Below are positions 9,913 through 19,030 of a stretch of DNA of 64,000 bases, in pieces. The translations under genes were made by a program, and so were the position numbers. The notes under the pieces are model-generated. The model saw nothing but the letters and a program-made list of their open reading frames with translations, did not search any database and was not told the DNA's origin. The DNA is taken from contig CALNXQ010000008.1 of NCBI GenBank assembly GCA_942490535.1, forward strand, positions 372,001 through 436,000, read 5' to 3'. Source of the DNA: JAEINY01 sp942490535. GTDB taxonomy: Bacteria; Bacteroidota; Bacteroidia; Bacteroidales; Marinilabiliaceae. Position 1 is the first letter of the stretch. Each line of letters opens with the position of its first letter.

Positions 9913-10947
9913 CTAGATAATCACCATGGTGGCACCATAGCCATATTCTTTAAAGGAAGCATCCTGATACACATGTTTTTTATAGCGGCGATCCAACAGC
10001 TTTCGTAGTTCCGTCTTTAAAACGCCATTGCCCACCCCATGAATAAACACCACCTTACGCCCCTTATTCTTTTCGTTTTCAGCCATCACCTGATGGAACT
10101 TATCGGTTTGAATATTCAGTATCTCACCATTGCTCAGACCAGCTGTGGAATCAATCAATTCATTGATGTGCAAATCCACTTCAATAATACCAGGCTCATT
10201 GCGTCGCGCATATTTCTTTTTAACCGGGGTTGCCTCCTTTTCGCGCATCACTTTATTCACTTCTTTATCGGTCAATTCCTCCAACTTGCGTTCAAATTCA
10301 CCTTTGATCACAGGGATTAACACAGCTTTCTCATGAAAGTAGTCATTATCCATAAACGCATTGTCCTTGTAAAAACGGGATGCTTTGATCTTCAAACTCT
10401 CAGCAACAGGCTGCATGCAGGTATAAGAGCGTCCCTTTTTATACAACACCAACTGAACTTCCCATTGATTATCATCCAATTGAAACAGGGGCACTTTTGC
10501 CAACGCTTCTTTGGTGTTAGGTTCCACATTACCATGGTATAACAGATCAACTGTTTGGTCTTTCTTTTTATTGGCAATGGTATAAAACACAAAGTAATTA
10601 CTATCATTAACCACCTGCAAACGCACATCTCCGGAATCGATTCCAGGCTTGTCGCCGGGCAACACTGCCAGGAAAAAGCGCGGATTCGTATCGTCCGCAT
10701 CTTCCTCGTCATACTCGTAATCTTCTTCATCCGATGCAGACTCCCCAGCATCACCAGTACTTTTGGAGGTTTCTGATGCAGCCTTGACATTTGAGGCCGA
10801 TTCGATCACCACCACTTCGTTCATCAGCGTTGGTACTTCAAACCCATCCTGATCTTCTACATAGACCAATTTACCTTCTAAACGAGTGACTTTGCCACCG
10901 CCACTGATATTTAAAAAACGGACGCTATCTCCTACTTTTATCTTCAT
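9913..10947 (-). CDS. DUF2027 and Smr-domain protein
   Basis: A 344-residue cytoplasmic protein. Residues 1-50 look like a small beta-barrel (VGDSVRFLNISGGGKVTRLE), followed by an acidic linker (residues about 65-88, EEDYEYDEEDADD). A central beta domain (about 90-245) matches the Bacteroidota DUF2027 layout. The C-terminal Smr domain (about 255-344) has the DLHI and HGVGNGVLKTEL motifs of MutS2/Smr proteins. Smr domains bind branched DNA or act as endonucleases or RNA-binding modules. The MutS2 ATPase region is absent, so this is not MutS2. It is divergent from queA across 151 bp. Confidence 0.85.
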   Translation of the reverse strand: MKIKVGDSVRFLNISGGGKVTRLEGKLVYVEDQDGFEVPTLMNEVVVIESASNVKAASETSKSTGDAGESASDEEDYEYDEEDADDTNPRFFLAVLPGDKPGIDSGDVRLQVVNDSNYFVFYTIANKKKDQTVDLLYHGNVEPNTKEALAKVPLFQLDDNQWEVQLVLYKKGRSYTCMQPVAESLKIKASRFYKDNAFMDNDYFHEKAVLIPVIKGEFERKLEELTDKEVNKVMREKEATPVKKKYARRNEPGIIEVDLHINELIDSTAGLSNGEILNIQTDKFHQVMAENEKNKGRKVVFIHGVGNGVLKTELRKLLDRRYKKHVYQDASFKEYGYGATMVII

Positions 10948-11048
10948 GCTAACTTCTTTTTCAATTATGGATTAAACCGGGAAATCCTAGCACGACACAT
11001 GGACCTCCCAACATCTGACTGCATTCAGCCAATAATATAACTATATCA

Positions 11049-11078
11049 TTTGTATTCACGCAAAGTTAGCTAAATTTG
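11049..11078 (+). promoter_or_regulatory. Predicted queA promoter
   Basis: TTTG at 11049-11052 and TAAATTTG at 11071-11078 are separated by 18 nt, a good fit to the Bacteroidota consensus. The start would fall near 11084, giving a leader of only about 15 nt. Confidence 0.55.
11061..11068 (-). promoter_or_regulatory. Possible -7 element of the divergent DUF2027/Smr gene
   Basis: The minus strand reads TAACTTTG here, matching TAnnTTTG, between the two boxes of the queA promoter. No clear -33 partner is visible, so this is weaker. Confidence 0.3.
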
Positions 11079-11098
11079 CGGCGCTTAAAACGAATATC

Positions 11099-12310
11099 AT
11101 GATTAAACCGGAAATACACATTGCAGATTTCACCTATCATCTCCCTGACGAACGCATTGCCAAATACCCATTAGCTCAACGCGATCAATCCAAACTACTG
11201 GTATATAAAGGTGAAAATATGCGGCATGACCATTTCGGAACGATAGAAGCTGAATTACCAAAAAACAGTATGCTTGTGTTTAATAACACAAAAGTGATTC
11301 AAGCCCGCCTTAAGCTGAAGAAAGAAACCGGCGCAGAGATTGAAATCTTCTGCCTGGAACCAATTGCTCCTGCGGAGGTGCAACTGGCTTTTGAAACAAG
11401 TGGCCCCACCACCTGGAAATGCATTATAGGTAATGCACGTAAGTGGAAACAAGATCCGTTGACAAAACGCATCCGGATAGCCGGGGATGAAATCACCGTA
11501 AGCGCTGAAAAAGGAGCACCATTTGGCGATGCTTACCTGGTTACCTTTAGCTGGAACAATTCCCACTATACATTTGCGGAAATTATTGAACAAATAGGTC
11601 TCACACCGATTCCCCCTTATCTTAACCGCGAAACAGAGGAGGTGGATCAGGAACGCTACCAAACGGTTTATTCGCAACACAAAGGGTCCGTTGCGGCACC
11701 CACTGCCGGATTGCATTTTACACAGGACATACTGGATCACCTGCAACAAAAAGGACATCCCCTTTTAAATGTGACCTTACATGTTGGAGCCGGCACTTTT
11801 AAACCCGTAAAAACAGAAAAAATTGCGGATCACGACATGCACACCGAGCATTTCGTCATTGAGGCAAATGCCTTGAGGCAATTAATAGCCAATGACCATC
11901 CCACCATTGCTGTTGGCACGACTTCTGTCCGCACACTGGAAAGCATCTATTGGTATGGGGTCCGTTTATTATGCTGCAAACCGGTGAATGAGGGCATAAA
12001 CCAATGGGATCCCTATAACTTGCCGGGCACATTTACCCAACAACAGGCCCTGGAGGCGCTACTTAAATACATGGAGCGTAATCATTTTGATCAACTTGCC
12101 GGAAGAACTTCGATCATTATTGTACCGGGCTATCAATTTCGGATGATCAATGGGTTGGTTACTAATTTTCATCAGCCACAGAGTACGCTTTTATTACTCA
12201 TTGGCGCCATTGTTGGAGAAAAGTGGAAAAGCATCTACCAATATGCCATTAATAATGATTTTAGATTTTTAAGTTATGGCGACAGCTCTTTATTAATGAT
12301 TAATCGTTAA
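11099..12310 (+). CDS. queA: S-adenosylmethionine:tRNA ribosyltransferase-isomerase (QueA)
   Basis: The enzyme transfers the ribosyl part of SAM to preQ1-modified tRNA, making epoxyqueuosine in the wobble position. Family landmarks are in order: the N-terminal ERIAKYPLAQRDQSKLLV, the VFNNTKVIQARL segment (residues about 60-71), SVAAPTAGLHFT (about 196-207), LHVGAGTFKPV (about 227-237), DHDMHTE (about 244-250), VGTTSVRTLES (about 277-287) and TNFHQPQSTLLLLIGA (about 354-369). At 403 residues it is longer than the usual 340-350; the extra length is mostly between about 290 and 350, a form seen in Bacteroidota, where a second shorter QueA may exist elsewhere. Convergent with the BFD-like gene through a shared hairpin. 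Confidence 0.93.
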   Translation: MIKPEIHIADFTYHLPDERIAKYPLAQRDQSKLLVYKGENMRHDHFGTIEAELPKNSMLVFNNTKVIQARLKLKKETGAEIEIFCLEPIAPAEVQLAFETSGPTTWKCIIGNARKWKQDPLTKRIRIAGDEITVSAEKGAPFGDAYLVTFSWNNSHYTFAEIIEQIGLTPIPPYLNRETEEVDQERYQTVYSQHKGSVAAPTAGLHFTQDILDHLQQKGHPLLNVTLHVGAGTFKPVKTEKIADHDMHTEHFVIEANALRQLIANDHPTIAVGTTSVRTLESIYWYGVRLLCCKPVNEGINQWDPYNLPGTFTQQQALEALLKYMERNHFDQLAGRTSIIIVPGYQFRMINGLVTNFHQPQSTLLLLIGAIVGEKWKSIYQYAINNDFRFLSYGDSSLLMINR

Positions 12311-12325
12311 TGATTAACCAATTAC

Positions 12326-12365
12326 CATCCGATGACTAAGCGGAAACCCGAATAGTCATCGGATG
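12326..12365. terminator. Hairpin between convergent queA and BFD-like genes
   Basis: A perfect 12-bp inverted repeat (catccgatgact / agtcatcggatg) with a 16-nt loop lies between the two stop codons. T-runs are short on both strands, so it is a plausible rather than textbook bidirectional terminator. Confidence 0.6.
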
Positions 12366-12375
12366 CTGACAAAAA

Positions 12376-12570
12376 CTAACTTTCGCGTTTCGCAATCTCT
12401 TCCTCCAGAATTTCTTCGATATCAGCGACACAACTGCCACACACCGTTGCCACATCGGTCTCATCTTGTAAATCATCAAAAGAATTTATTTCTTTCTCTC
12501 GGATGACCTTAATAATGTCAGCTTTTGTCAACTGCATATGTCGGCACACAAAATCATTATCTTCAAACAT
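12376..12570 (-). CDS. BFD-like [2Fe-2S]-binding small protein
   Basis: A 64-residue protein with the helix-turn-helix-like fold pattern of bacterioferritin-associated ferredoxins. Cysteines are at 9 (VCRHMQLTKADI), 44 and 47 (TVCGSC). The usual family pattern is CxC plus CxxC; here the second position of the first pair is His11, so the cluster would have three Cys and possibly one His ligand. Such domains carry an iron-sulfur cluster in iron release or as parts of nitrite reductase or NifU-like proteins. No partner gene lies next to it. Confidence 0.75.
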   Translation of the reverse strand: MFEDNDFVCRHMQLTKADIIKVIREKEINSFDDLQDETDVATVCGSCVADIEEILEEEIAKRES

Positions 12571-12669
12571 AGAACCTATTAATTAGAATTACTAAACGCT
12601 TTCATAGTACTTTATCGTCACCTTCCCCACAGAAACTTCAACACGATTCTTATAGATCGTTAGGGATTA

Positions 12670-13521
12670 TCAAGCAAGAACATCTAAAATCGGAATTTGT
12701 TCCCACTTATGATCAACCATACAGCTGACAGATGATGCGCCGGCATTTTTCAAGGCCTCAGCAGCCTCTTGGAAACAGGCTGTCAAATCATCGGCCTGAT
12801 GGGCATCCACCGATACAGTTAAGGGAATATCCAAGTCTACACATCGTTTAATGATGGATTCATTGGGAAACCAGGTCGCATATTTTCCCCGATAGACACC
12901 CCGGGTATTCACCTCTACAATCCCACCATGGGATTGAATTACCAGCAGGGTATCTTCTACCAACTGCATATGCCATGCATCATCGGGATCAAAATAGCGG
13001 TGTTGATTATTCATCACGACCTTATCCATATGACCAATAATTGCAGGCCTCTCCAACCGGACCATGTCCTGCAATTGTTTGTAATAACACTCAACTGCCT
13101 GTTGGATATCACCAGCAAAAGCCGATTGTAATCCTTCATCATAGTTTTGTGGCGTGCCATCTAATCCCATGATTTTGCCGTTGACAGGATTCAGAATCAA
13201 ATGCACCGATCCTATCACATAATCTAAATCACCTACTTGCCGCCACTGATCAAACGAAATGGTTTTCCCTGGAATATAATCCGCTTCCAAAGCGCGATAT
13301 ACCTGCAAGTTGCCAGCATATTTTTCCTGACACCGTTTCACTTCCGCCAGGTAGTCGGAAAATCGCTCAAACGGCATGGCCCAAAACGTTTCCATGGGAA
13401 CGGGTGCATGACTGGAAAATCCAAGCACTTTTAATCCTTTATCAATGGCCGCATGACAAACCTGATCCATGTCTGTTTTGCCATCACAAAACGGACTATG
13501 TGTATGTAGTGAAAATCTCAT
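12670..13521 (-). CDS. PHP-family histidinol-phosphatase
   Basis: A cytoplasmic phosphatase of the PHP metal-dependent family, which removes phosphate from L-histidinol phosphate in histidine synthesis. Metal-binding motifs are visible: HTHSPFCDG near the N-terminus, SSHAP, the glutamate in ALEADYIPG, GSVH, GHMDKV, and the C-terminal VSVDAHQ. The ATG at 13521 is preferred over a GTG two codons upstream because the family starts with a short M-R-x-S/D-LHTH segment. Length (about 283) is typical. No other his gene is adjacent, and the substrate assignment within PHP phosphatases is inferred. Confidence 0.85.
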   Translation of the reverse strand: MRFSLHTHSPFCDGKTDMDQVCHAAIDKGLKVLGFSSHAPVPMETFWAMPFERFSDYLAEVKRCQEKYAGNLQVYRALEADYIPGKTISFDQWRQVGDLDYVIGSVHLILNPVNGKIMGLDGTPQNYDEGLQSAFAGDIQQAVECYYKQLQDMVRLERPAIIGHMDKVVMNNQHRYFDPDDAWHMQLVEDTLLVIQSHGGIVEVNTRGVYRGKYATWFPNESIIKRCVDLDIPLTVSVDAHQADDLTACFQEAAEALKNAGASSVSCMVDHKWEQIPILDVLA

Positions 13522-13527
13522 AAACAC

Positions 13528-13916
13528 CAGAATTATTTCGATTGAAATGGGAAACGATACACGCTATCTCCAAAGGGCCTCAAAAGTGTTAATATTTCCT
13601 TAAAGGAACAAGGAAAGGAAGAGAGCATTTGAATTCTTTCAAAATGATGCTTAAAAAACCATCAACTCTGTTAAAATCCTATTATTTTTACGCGTTACTC
13701 GGGTTGAGGAACCCAACAATTGCGGATTATTATTTAAAATAAAAATCGTTAAAGAGACGTTAAAGTCTTAATGAGTTAACAAATTTTAACGAAGGGCAGC
13801 CCTTGATTCGGGCCCAATATTATACTTTTGAACGAAAGCAATCAGTGAAGCGGACAAAACCGCTCAATGAAATGATGAGACATAAAAATTAACTAGCAAT
13901 TAGATAAAATAACGTT
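13528..13916 (+). promoter_or_regulatory. Upstream region of the moxR-bat operon with a candidate promoter
   Basis: A 389-bp gap between divergent genes. TACTTTTG at 13823-13830 matches the -7 consensus TAnnTTTG, with a TTG at 13803-13805 as a possible -33 element (17-nt spacing). Transcription would start near 13836, about 80 nt before the moxR ATG. A GC-rich patch gggcagccc...gggccc just upstream (13794-13815) could form a small hairpin. Nothing else is seen. Confidence 0.45.
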
Positions 13917-14912
13917 ATGGAGCAATCTGTAGATATTAAAGCCATTAATGAGCGCATTAAAGAAGAGAGTTCTTTTGTTGATCTATTGACTCTTGAGATG
14001 AACAAAGTGATTGTTGGCCAAAAACATTTGGTGGAAAGCCTTTTGATTGGTCTGCTTTCCGATGGACACATTTTATTGGAGGGTGTTCCCGGTTTGGCAA
14101 AGACTTTAGCCATCACAACATTGTCAACCATCGTGGACGCTAAATTCTCAAGAATACAGTTTACACCGGACTTGTTGCCTGCCGATTTGCTGGGTACACT
14201 TATCTATAGCCAGAAAAAAGAAGAGTTTATTGTTAAGAAAGGGCCTATTTTCACCAATTTCGTGTTAGCGGATGAAATTAACCGTGCCCCGGCCAAAGTA
14301 CAATCGGCACTTCTGGAATCCATGCAGGAACGCCAGGTAACCATTGGCGATGAAACCTATAAATTAGAGGAGCCCTTCCTGGTAATGGCGACCCAAAACC
14401 CTATTGAACAGGAGGGAACCTACCCGCTACCGGAAGCACAGGTCGACCGTTTCATGCTGAAAGTAGTCATTGATTATCCAAAGAAAGAAGAAGAGCAGCA
14501 GATTATCCGACATAACCTAGCTAAGTCCTTTCCCAAAGCCTCAACCATCTTGAAACCTGAAGACATCATTCGCGCCCGTCAGGTGGTGAAGGATGTGTAC
14601 ATGGATGAAAAGATCGAAAAATACATTGTTGACATTGTGTTTGCCACCCGTTTCCCGGATCAGTATGGACTGGAACGTTTCAAAGACATGATTTCCTATG
14701 GGGCTTCGCCACGTGCCAGTATTAGTCTGTCGTTGGCTGCCAAAGCGTATGCTTTCATCAAGCGCCGTGGCTACGTGATACCGGAAGATGTACGTGCGGT
14801 ATGTCACGATGTGATGCGCCACCGGATCGGTCTCTCCTATGAGGCAGAGGCCAATAACATTACTTCGGAAGAAGTGATCAGTGAAATCCTGAATCAGATT
14901 GAAGTACCGTAG
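13917..14912 (+). CDS. MoxR-family AAA+ ATPase of the Bat operon
   Basis: A 331-residue cytoplasmic AAA+ ATPase (AAA_3). Walker A is GVPGLAKT (56-63), Walker B VLADEINRAP (D119, E120), sensor 1 ATQNP (about 159-163), and the lid domain contains GASPRAS (about 261-267). MoxR ATPases act as chaperones that help load metals or assemble complexes with von Willebrand A (VWA) proteins. Here it heads a run of VWA and DUF58 genes that is the classic Bacteroidota Bat layout. RBS is weak, as usual for the phylum. The following gene starts 79 bp downstream. Confidence 0.93.
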   Translation: MEQSVDIKAINERIKEESSFVDLLTLEMNKVIVGQKHLVESLLIGLLSDGHILLEGVPGLAKTLAITTLSTIVDAKFSRIQFTPDLLPADLLGTLIYSQKKEEFIVKKGPIFTNFVLADEINRAPAKVQSALLESMQERQVTIGDETYKLEEPFLVMATQNPIEQEGTYPLPEAQVDRFMLKVVIDYPKKEEEQQIIRHNLAKSFPKASTILKPEDIIRARQVVKDVYMDEKIEKYIVDIVFATRFPDQYGLERFKDMISYGASPRASISLSLAAKAYAFIKRRGYVIPEDVRAVCHDVMRHRIGLSYEAEANNITSEEVISEILNQIEVP

Positions 14913-14991
14913 TGAAGAGCTGTTAGCTGCTAGAAGCTAGTGGCCAGAGGCTGTAAAGACACCCAAGTTTGTTAATTCAAAATAGAAAACT

Positions 14992-15858
14992 TTGGAAGCA
15001 ACGGAACTATTAAAGAAAGTACGTCAGATAGAGATCAAAACCCGCGGATTGTCCAACAACATATTCGCGGGCGAATACCACTCGGCCTTCAAAGGGCGGG
15101 GAATGATGTTTAGCGAAGTACGTGAATATCAATATGGCGATGACATTCGCAACATTGACTGGAACGTAACGGCACGTTTTAATCATCCCTATATTAAGAT
15201 GTTTGAAGAGGAGCGTGAATTAACGGTGATGTTAATGATTGACGTATCCGGATCGCGTGAATTTGGAACTTCCTTCAAATTTAAAAAGAATGTGATTACG
15301 GAGATTGCTGCTGTATTGGCTTTTTCGGCCATTCAGAACAACGATAAAATAGGCGTTATCTTTTTCAGCGACCGCATTGAAAAGTTCATTCCTCCAAAAA
15401 AAGGACGGAAACACATTCTGCACATCATACGCGAATTGATCACTTTCACACCCGAGCATCGCAATACGGATCTGACCGAAGCACTGAAATATTTAACCAA
15501 CGCCATTAAAAAGCGGTGTACCACGTTTGTGATATCCGATTTTATTGATGATAACTATGAACATGCCCTGAGGATTGCCAATCAAAAGCATGATGTGGTG
15601 GCCATCAAAGTATATGATAAACGCGAGACCGAACTTCCCAACATAGGCATGATTAAACTAAAGGATGCCGAAACGGGTCAGTACCAATGGGCCGACACCT
15701 CCAACAAGGCTGTTCGGGAAGCCTACAGTAAATGGTGGCGGGAAACCAGCGATGCCATAAAAGCACTATTCATGAAATGCGGGGTCGATAACGTAACTGT
15801 GCGCACTGATGAAGATTATGTGAAAGCTTTGATTGCCTTGTTTAAAAAACGAATATAA
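14992..15858 (+). CDS. DUF58 (VWA-like) protein of the Bat operon
   Basis: A 288-residue protein of the DUF58 family, partner of MoxR. N-terminal KTRGLSNNIFAGEYHSAFKG and EVREYQYGDDIRNIDWNVTA are family signatures; the MIDAS-like DVSGS (84-88) marks the VWA fold. The start is TTG at 14992: an in-frame stop (14983-14985) lies just upstream and the first in-frame ATG would cut off the conserved N-terminus, so the TTG start is well supported. It overlaps the next gene by one base (taATG). Confidence 0.9.
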   Translation: MEATELLKKVRQIEIKTRGLSNNIFAGEYHSAFKGRGMMFSEVREYQYGDDIRNIDWNVTARFNHPYIKMFEEERELTVMLMIDVSGSREFGTSFKFKKNVITEIAAVLAFSAIQNNDKIGVIFFSDRIEKFIPPKKGRKHILHIIRELITFTPEHRNTDLTEALKYLTNAIKKRCTTFVISDFIDDNYEHALRIANQKHDVVAIKVYDKRETELPNIGMIKLKDAETGQYQWADTSNKAVREAYSKWWRETSDAIKALFMKCGVDNVTVRTDEDYVKALIALFKKRI

Positions 15859-16904
15859 TGCGAACACAAAACTATATAAAGCCGGTATGGCAAGGGCTTC
15901 TGCTTTTTCTTGCGGTGCTGACGATCCCTTTCAATGGCATTAAAGCCCAGGAAGTATCGGTGAGTGCCCAATTGGATTCCACCGTTATCTTTATCGGGGG
16001 TCAAATTGATTTGAAACTGGAAGTGAGCCAGCCAGAAAACCTGACGATTGCATTTCCGCTGTTGACCGATACCATTACAAAAAACATTGAAATTGTCAAG
16101 GCAGGACCAGTGGATAGTGTGCCGCAGGACAACAGCCGCATTTTGCTGCAACAAACCTACCGCATCACATCCTTTGACAGTGGTTTGCATTACATACCAC
16201 CCATTCGATTTGAATTGGCAAACACGGCATTAACCCATCCACTGGAAACAGAGGCCATGGCCCTGATGGTGGTTAACCCATTTGAGGAAGTAGATCCTCA
16301 AAAGGGAATTACTGAGATAAAGACGCCACTGAATACGCCATTCCACATATCCGAACTATATAGATATTGGCCTTATTTAGCCGGTCTAATAGTGCTGGGA
16401 TTAATTGTGGCTTTTATCATATTTAAATACTATAACCGACAGATGACCATTCCCCTTCTTAAAAAAGAGAAACCTAAATTGGCACCCCACGTGGTAGCTC
16501 TGGAACGTTTGGATCACATTAAATCGGAAAAACTATGGCAACGCGACCTGGTTAAGCGCTATTATTCGGATGTCACCGACACATTGCGACATTACATTGA
16601 AGAGCGCTTTATGATCAGAGCCATGGAACAAACTACTGATGAAATCATGCGTGCTTTTCAGTCGATCGATTTAAGAGAAGTAAAATCCATTGATAACCTG
16701 AAGCAGATTCTTCAAACGGCCGATTTAGTAAAATTTGCCAAGTACGAGCCCCTTCCCGATGAGAATGACCTAAGTATGATCAATGCGTATTTCTTTGTCA
16801 ACCAAACGAAACAAGAAATCATTAAGTCGCTGGAAGAGGAAAAAGAAGAGATGCTGAAAAAGGAAGAAGCGTCTGTACCGGTTCAAGAATCGACAAATAG
16901 TTAA
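15858..16904 (+). CDS. Single-pass membrane protein between DUF58 and batA
   Basis: A 348-residue protein with a signal peptide (to about KAQ30), a periplasmic beta-rich domain (about 31-165) resembling the N-terminal Ig-like part of BatD, one transmembrane helix (about 170-191, YLAGLIVLGLIVAFIIF) and a helical cytoplasmic domain ending in a Glu/Lys-rich tail. The gene in this position is conserved in Bacteroidota Bat operons but has no accepted name. The cytoplasmic region (KRYYSDVTDTLRHYIEERF, then TTDEIM and FAKYEPLPDE) resembles the C-terminal region of BatD. Its start overlaps the DUF58 stop, and batA follows after 3 bp. Confidence 0.82.
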   Translation: MRTQNYIKPVWQGLLLFLAVLTIPFNGIKAQEVSVSAQLDSTVIFIGGQIDLKLEVSQPENLTIAFPLLTDTITKNIEIVKAGPVDSVPQDNSRILLQQTYRITSFDSGLHYIPPIRFELANTALTHPLETEAMALMVVNPFEEVDPQKGITEIKTPLNTPFHISELYRYWPYLAGLIVLGLIVAFIIFKYYNRQMTIPLLKKEKPKLAPHVVALERLDHIKSEKLWQRDLVKRYYSDVTDTLRHYIEERFMIRAMEQTTDEIMRAFQSIDLREVKSIDNLKQILQTADLVKFAKYEPLPDENDLSMINAYFFVNQTKQEIIKSLEEEKEEMLKKEEASVPVQESTNS

Positions 16905-16907
16905 AAC

Positions 16908-17900
16908 ATGGCAAACATTGAATTTTTAGATAAATACTATTTATTCCTGCTCATCATTCTCCCGTTTTACATTGGGTGGTATGTGTGGAAGCAAAAGGGA
17001 TTACAGGCTTCCCTGAAAATATCGACGCTGCGAGGTTTCGCAAAAGCCCCGGTGTCCAAAAAAATTTATTTGCGACACGTGCTGTTTGCATTGCGCGTGT
17101 TGTCCATAGCGATGTTAATTATTGTTTTGGCCCGGCCGCAATCCAGCAACAGTTACCACAATGAAATCACCGAAGGAATCGACATTGTGATGGCTTTGGA
17201 TATTTCAGGCAGTATGCAAGCGGAGGATTTTAAGCCCAACAGATTGGAAGCCGCTAAAGAAGTCGCTTCCAACTTTGTATCCGGTCGTCAAAACGACAAG
17301 GTGGGTTTAGTCATTTATGCCGGTGAAAGTTTCACGCAGTGTCCGTTAACAACCGATCACCGGGTGATTCAAAACCTGTTTCGCGACATCCAACCCGGCA
17401 TGCTGGAGGATGGGACAGCAATCGGTATGGGTTTAGCTACGGCGGTGCAACGCATCAAAGACAGCGAAACCAAAAGTAAAGTCATCATTCTTCTGACCGA
17501 TGGCGAAAATAATTCCGGCGAAATCGCTCCCTTGACGGCGGCTGAAATTGCCAAGACCTTTGATGTTCGCGTGTATACCATCGGTGTTGGTACCATTGGT
17601 ATGGCGCCCTTTCCGGTTCAGACAGTCTTTGGCAAGCAATACCAGCAAATGGAAGTTAAAATTGATGAAGAGCTCCTGCAAGGCATTGCGGATATGACCG
17701 GCGGAAAGTATTTCCGGGCCACTGATAAGGATAATTTGAAGGCCATCTACGAGGAGATTGACCAAATGGAAAAAACGCGCATCGAAGTACGCGAGTACAC
17801 CAAGCGTAAAGAAGAGTACCACTGGTTTGCCGTGCTGGCCGGCTTGTTTTTAGTGTTGGAGATTTTCCTGCGAAACACCATCTTCAGGAATCTGCCTTAA
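16908..17900 (+). CDS. batA: BatA, VWA-domain membrane protein
   Basis: A 330-residue inner-membrane protein with two N-terminal helices (about 10-26 and 58-75), a periplasmic or cytoplasmic VWA domain with intact MIDAS DISGS (98-102), TDGENNSGE as a further metal-site segment, and a C-terminal helix (about 303-322, FAVLAGLFLVLEIF). The Bat proteins were first linked to aerotolerance in Bacteroides fragilis; their molecular role is still unclear. batB follows after 31 bp and has the same architecture. Confidence 0.93.
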   Translation: MANIEFLDKYYLFLLIILPFYIGWYVWKQKGLQASLKISTLRGFAKAPVSKKIYLRHVLFALRVLSIAMLIIVLARPQSSNSYHNEITEGIDIVMALDISGSMQAEDFKPNRLEAAKEVASNFVSGRQNDKVGLVIYAGESFTQCPLTTDHRVIQNLFRDIQPGMLEDGTAIGMGLATAVQRIKDSETKSKVIILLTDGENNSGEIAPLTAAEIAKTFDVRVYTIGVGTIGMAPFPVQTVFGKQYQQMEVKIDEELLQGIADMTGGKYFRATDKDNLKAIYEEIDQMEKTRIEVREYTKRKEEYHWFAVLAGLFLVLEIFLRNTIFRNLP

Positions 17901-17931
17901 TTACTAATCATTAACTGATAACGAATTAACA

Positions 17932-18978
17932 ATGGATCATTTCAGGTTTGAACATCCTCTCTTTCTATATGCTTTAGTGCTTATTCCCATTCTGGCCTTT
18001 ATTCACCTCTTTCTGGCCAGTCGACGGAAAAAAGCATTGGAGGCTTTTGGTAATCCGGAATTATTGGACGAGTTAATGCCCAATGTCTCCTTTAAACGGC
18101 CAACGGTTAAGTTTTATCTGCTACTGCTAAGTTTCATCCTGCTTATTTTCACCATGGCGGGTCCGCAGTTTGGCACTAAATTAAAAACAGTCAAACGCAA
18201 AGGGATAGAATTGATGATAGCCCTGGATGTGTCCAACAGCATGATGGCCCAGGACATTGAACCCAATCGTCTGGAACGTGCCAAACGAGCCATTGATCGC
18301 CTGGTAGACAAATTGCAGAATGACCGGGTGGGATTTATCGTATTTGCCGGTGAGGCTTACGTGCAGCTTCCCATTACGACGGATTACCCGTCGGCCAAAA
18401 TGTTTTTGAAATCCATCTCAACCGATATTGTCGGCACCCAAGGGACAGCCATTGGCGCAGCCATCCATAAAGGCATCAACTCTTTTACCGATCAGGAAGA
18501 TGTCAATCGGGCCATTATTGTCATTACCGATGGTGAAAATCACGAAGACGACCCGATAAAAGCCGCTGAAGAAGCCGCCCAAAAAGGTATTAAAGTGTAT
18601 ACGGTTGGAATGGGCCTTTCCAAAGGCGTCCCCATTCCCGTAAAAGGTGGGCGAAGCAATGAGTTTATGAAAGACCGGAGTGGCAATGTGGTCATTTCCA
18701 AAATGGATGAAGCCACGCTTCAGCAAGTGGCCATCACCGGAAACGGGGCCTATATCCCGGCCAACAATATCCGCAATGGCATCAATAATTTAGTGGATGA
18801 GTTGAGCGAGTTGGAAAAAAGTGAACTGGAAGCCAAAACCTATACCGATTATGAAGATCAATTTCAATGGTTCGCTGCAGCAGCCCTGTTATTGATTTTA
18901 ATTGAGTTTTTAATTTTAGAGCGTAAAAACAAACGTCTTAAAAACATCAACATTTTTGATGTGAAGAAGAAGAAATAA
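17932..18978 (+). CDS. batB: BatB, VWA-domain membrane protein
   Basis: A 348-residue paralogue of BatA: N-terminal helices at about 9-29 and 60-77, VWA domain with MIDAS DVSNS (99-103), the second site ITDGENHED, and a C-terminal helix (about 304-323). The tail is lysine-rich (KKKK end). The extra PVKGGRSNEFMKDRSGNVV segment near residues 230-255 is typical of BatB. Same operon as batA and batC. Confidence 0.93.
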   Translation: MDHFRFEHPLFLYALVLIPILAFIHLFLASRRKKALEAFGNPELLDELMPNVSFKRPTVKFYLLLLSFILLIFTMAGPQFGTKLKTVKRKGIELMIALDVSNSMMAQDIEPNRLERAKRAIDRLVDKLQNDRVGFIVFAGEAYVQLPITTDYPSAKMFLKSISTDIVGTQGTAIGAAIHKGINSFTDQEDVNRAIIVITDGENHEDDPIKAAEEAAQKGIKVYTVGMGLSKGVPIPVKGGRSNEFMKDRSGNVVISKMDEATLQQVAITGNGAYIPANNIRNGINNLVDELSELEKSELEAKTYTDYEDQFQWFAAAALLLILIEFLILERKNKRLKNINIFDVKKKK

Positions 18979-19030
18979 TTCACCCCTGTTTTTAAGACGC
19001 ATTTTACGAAATACATGGAGGAACTTTAAG

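Noticed and set aside
10392..10790. 132-residue minus-strand ORF in another frame of the DUF2027/Smr gene
   Set aside because: It lies wholly within a well-supported gene and its composition (many Met, Trp, Cys, Arg) is typical of a frame shadow.
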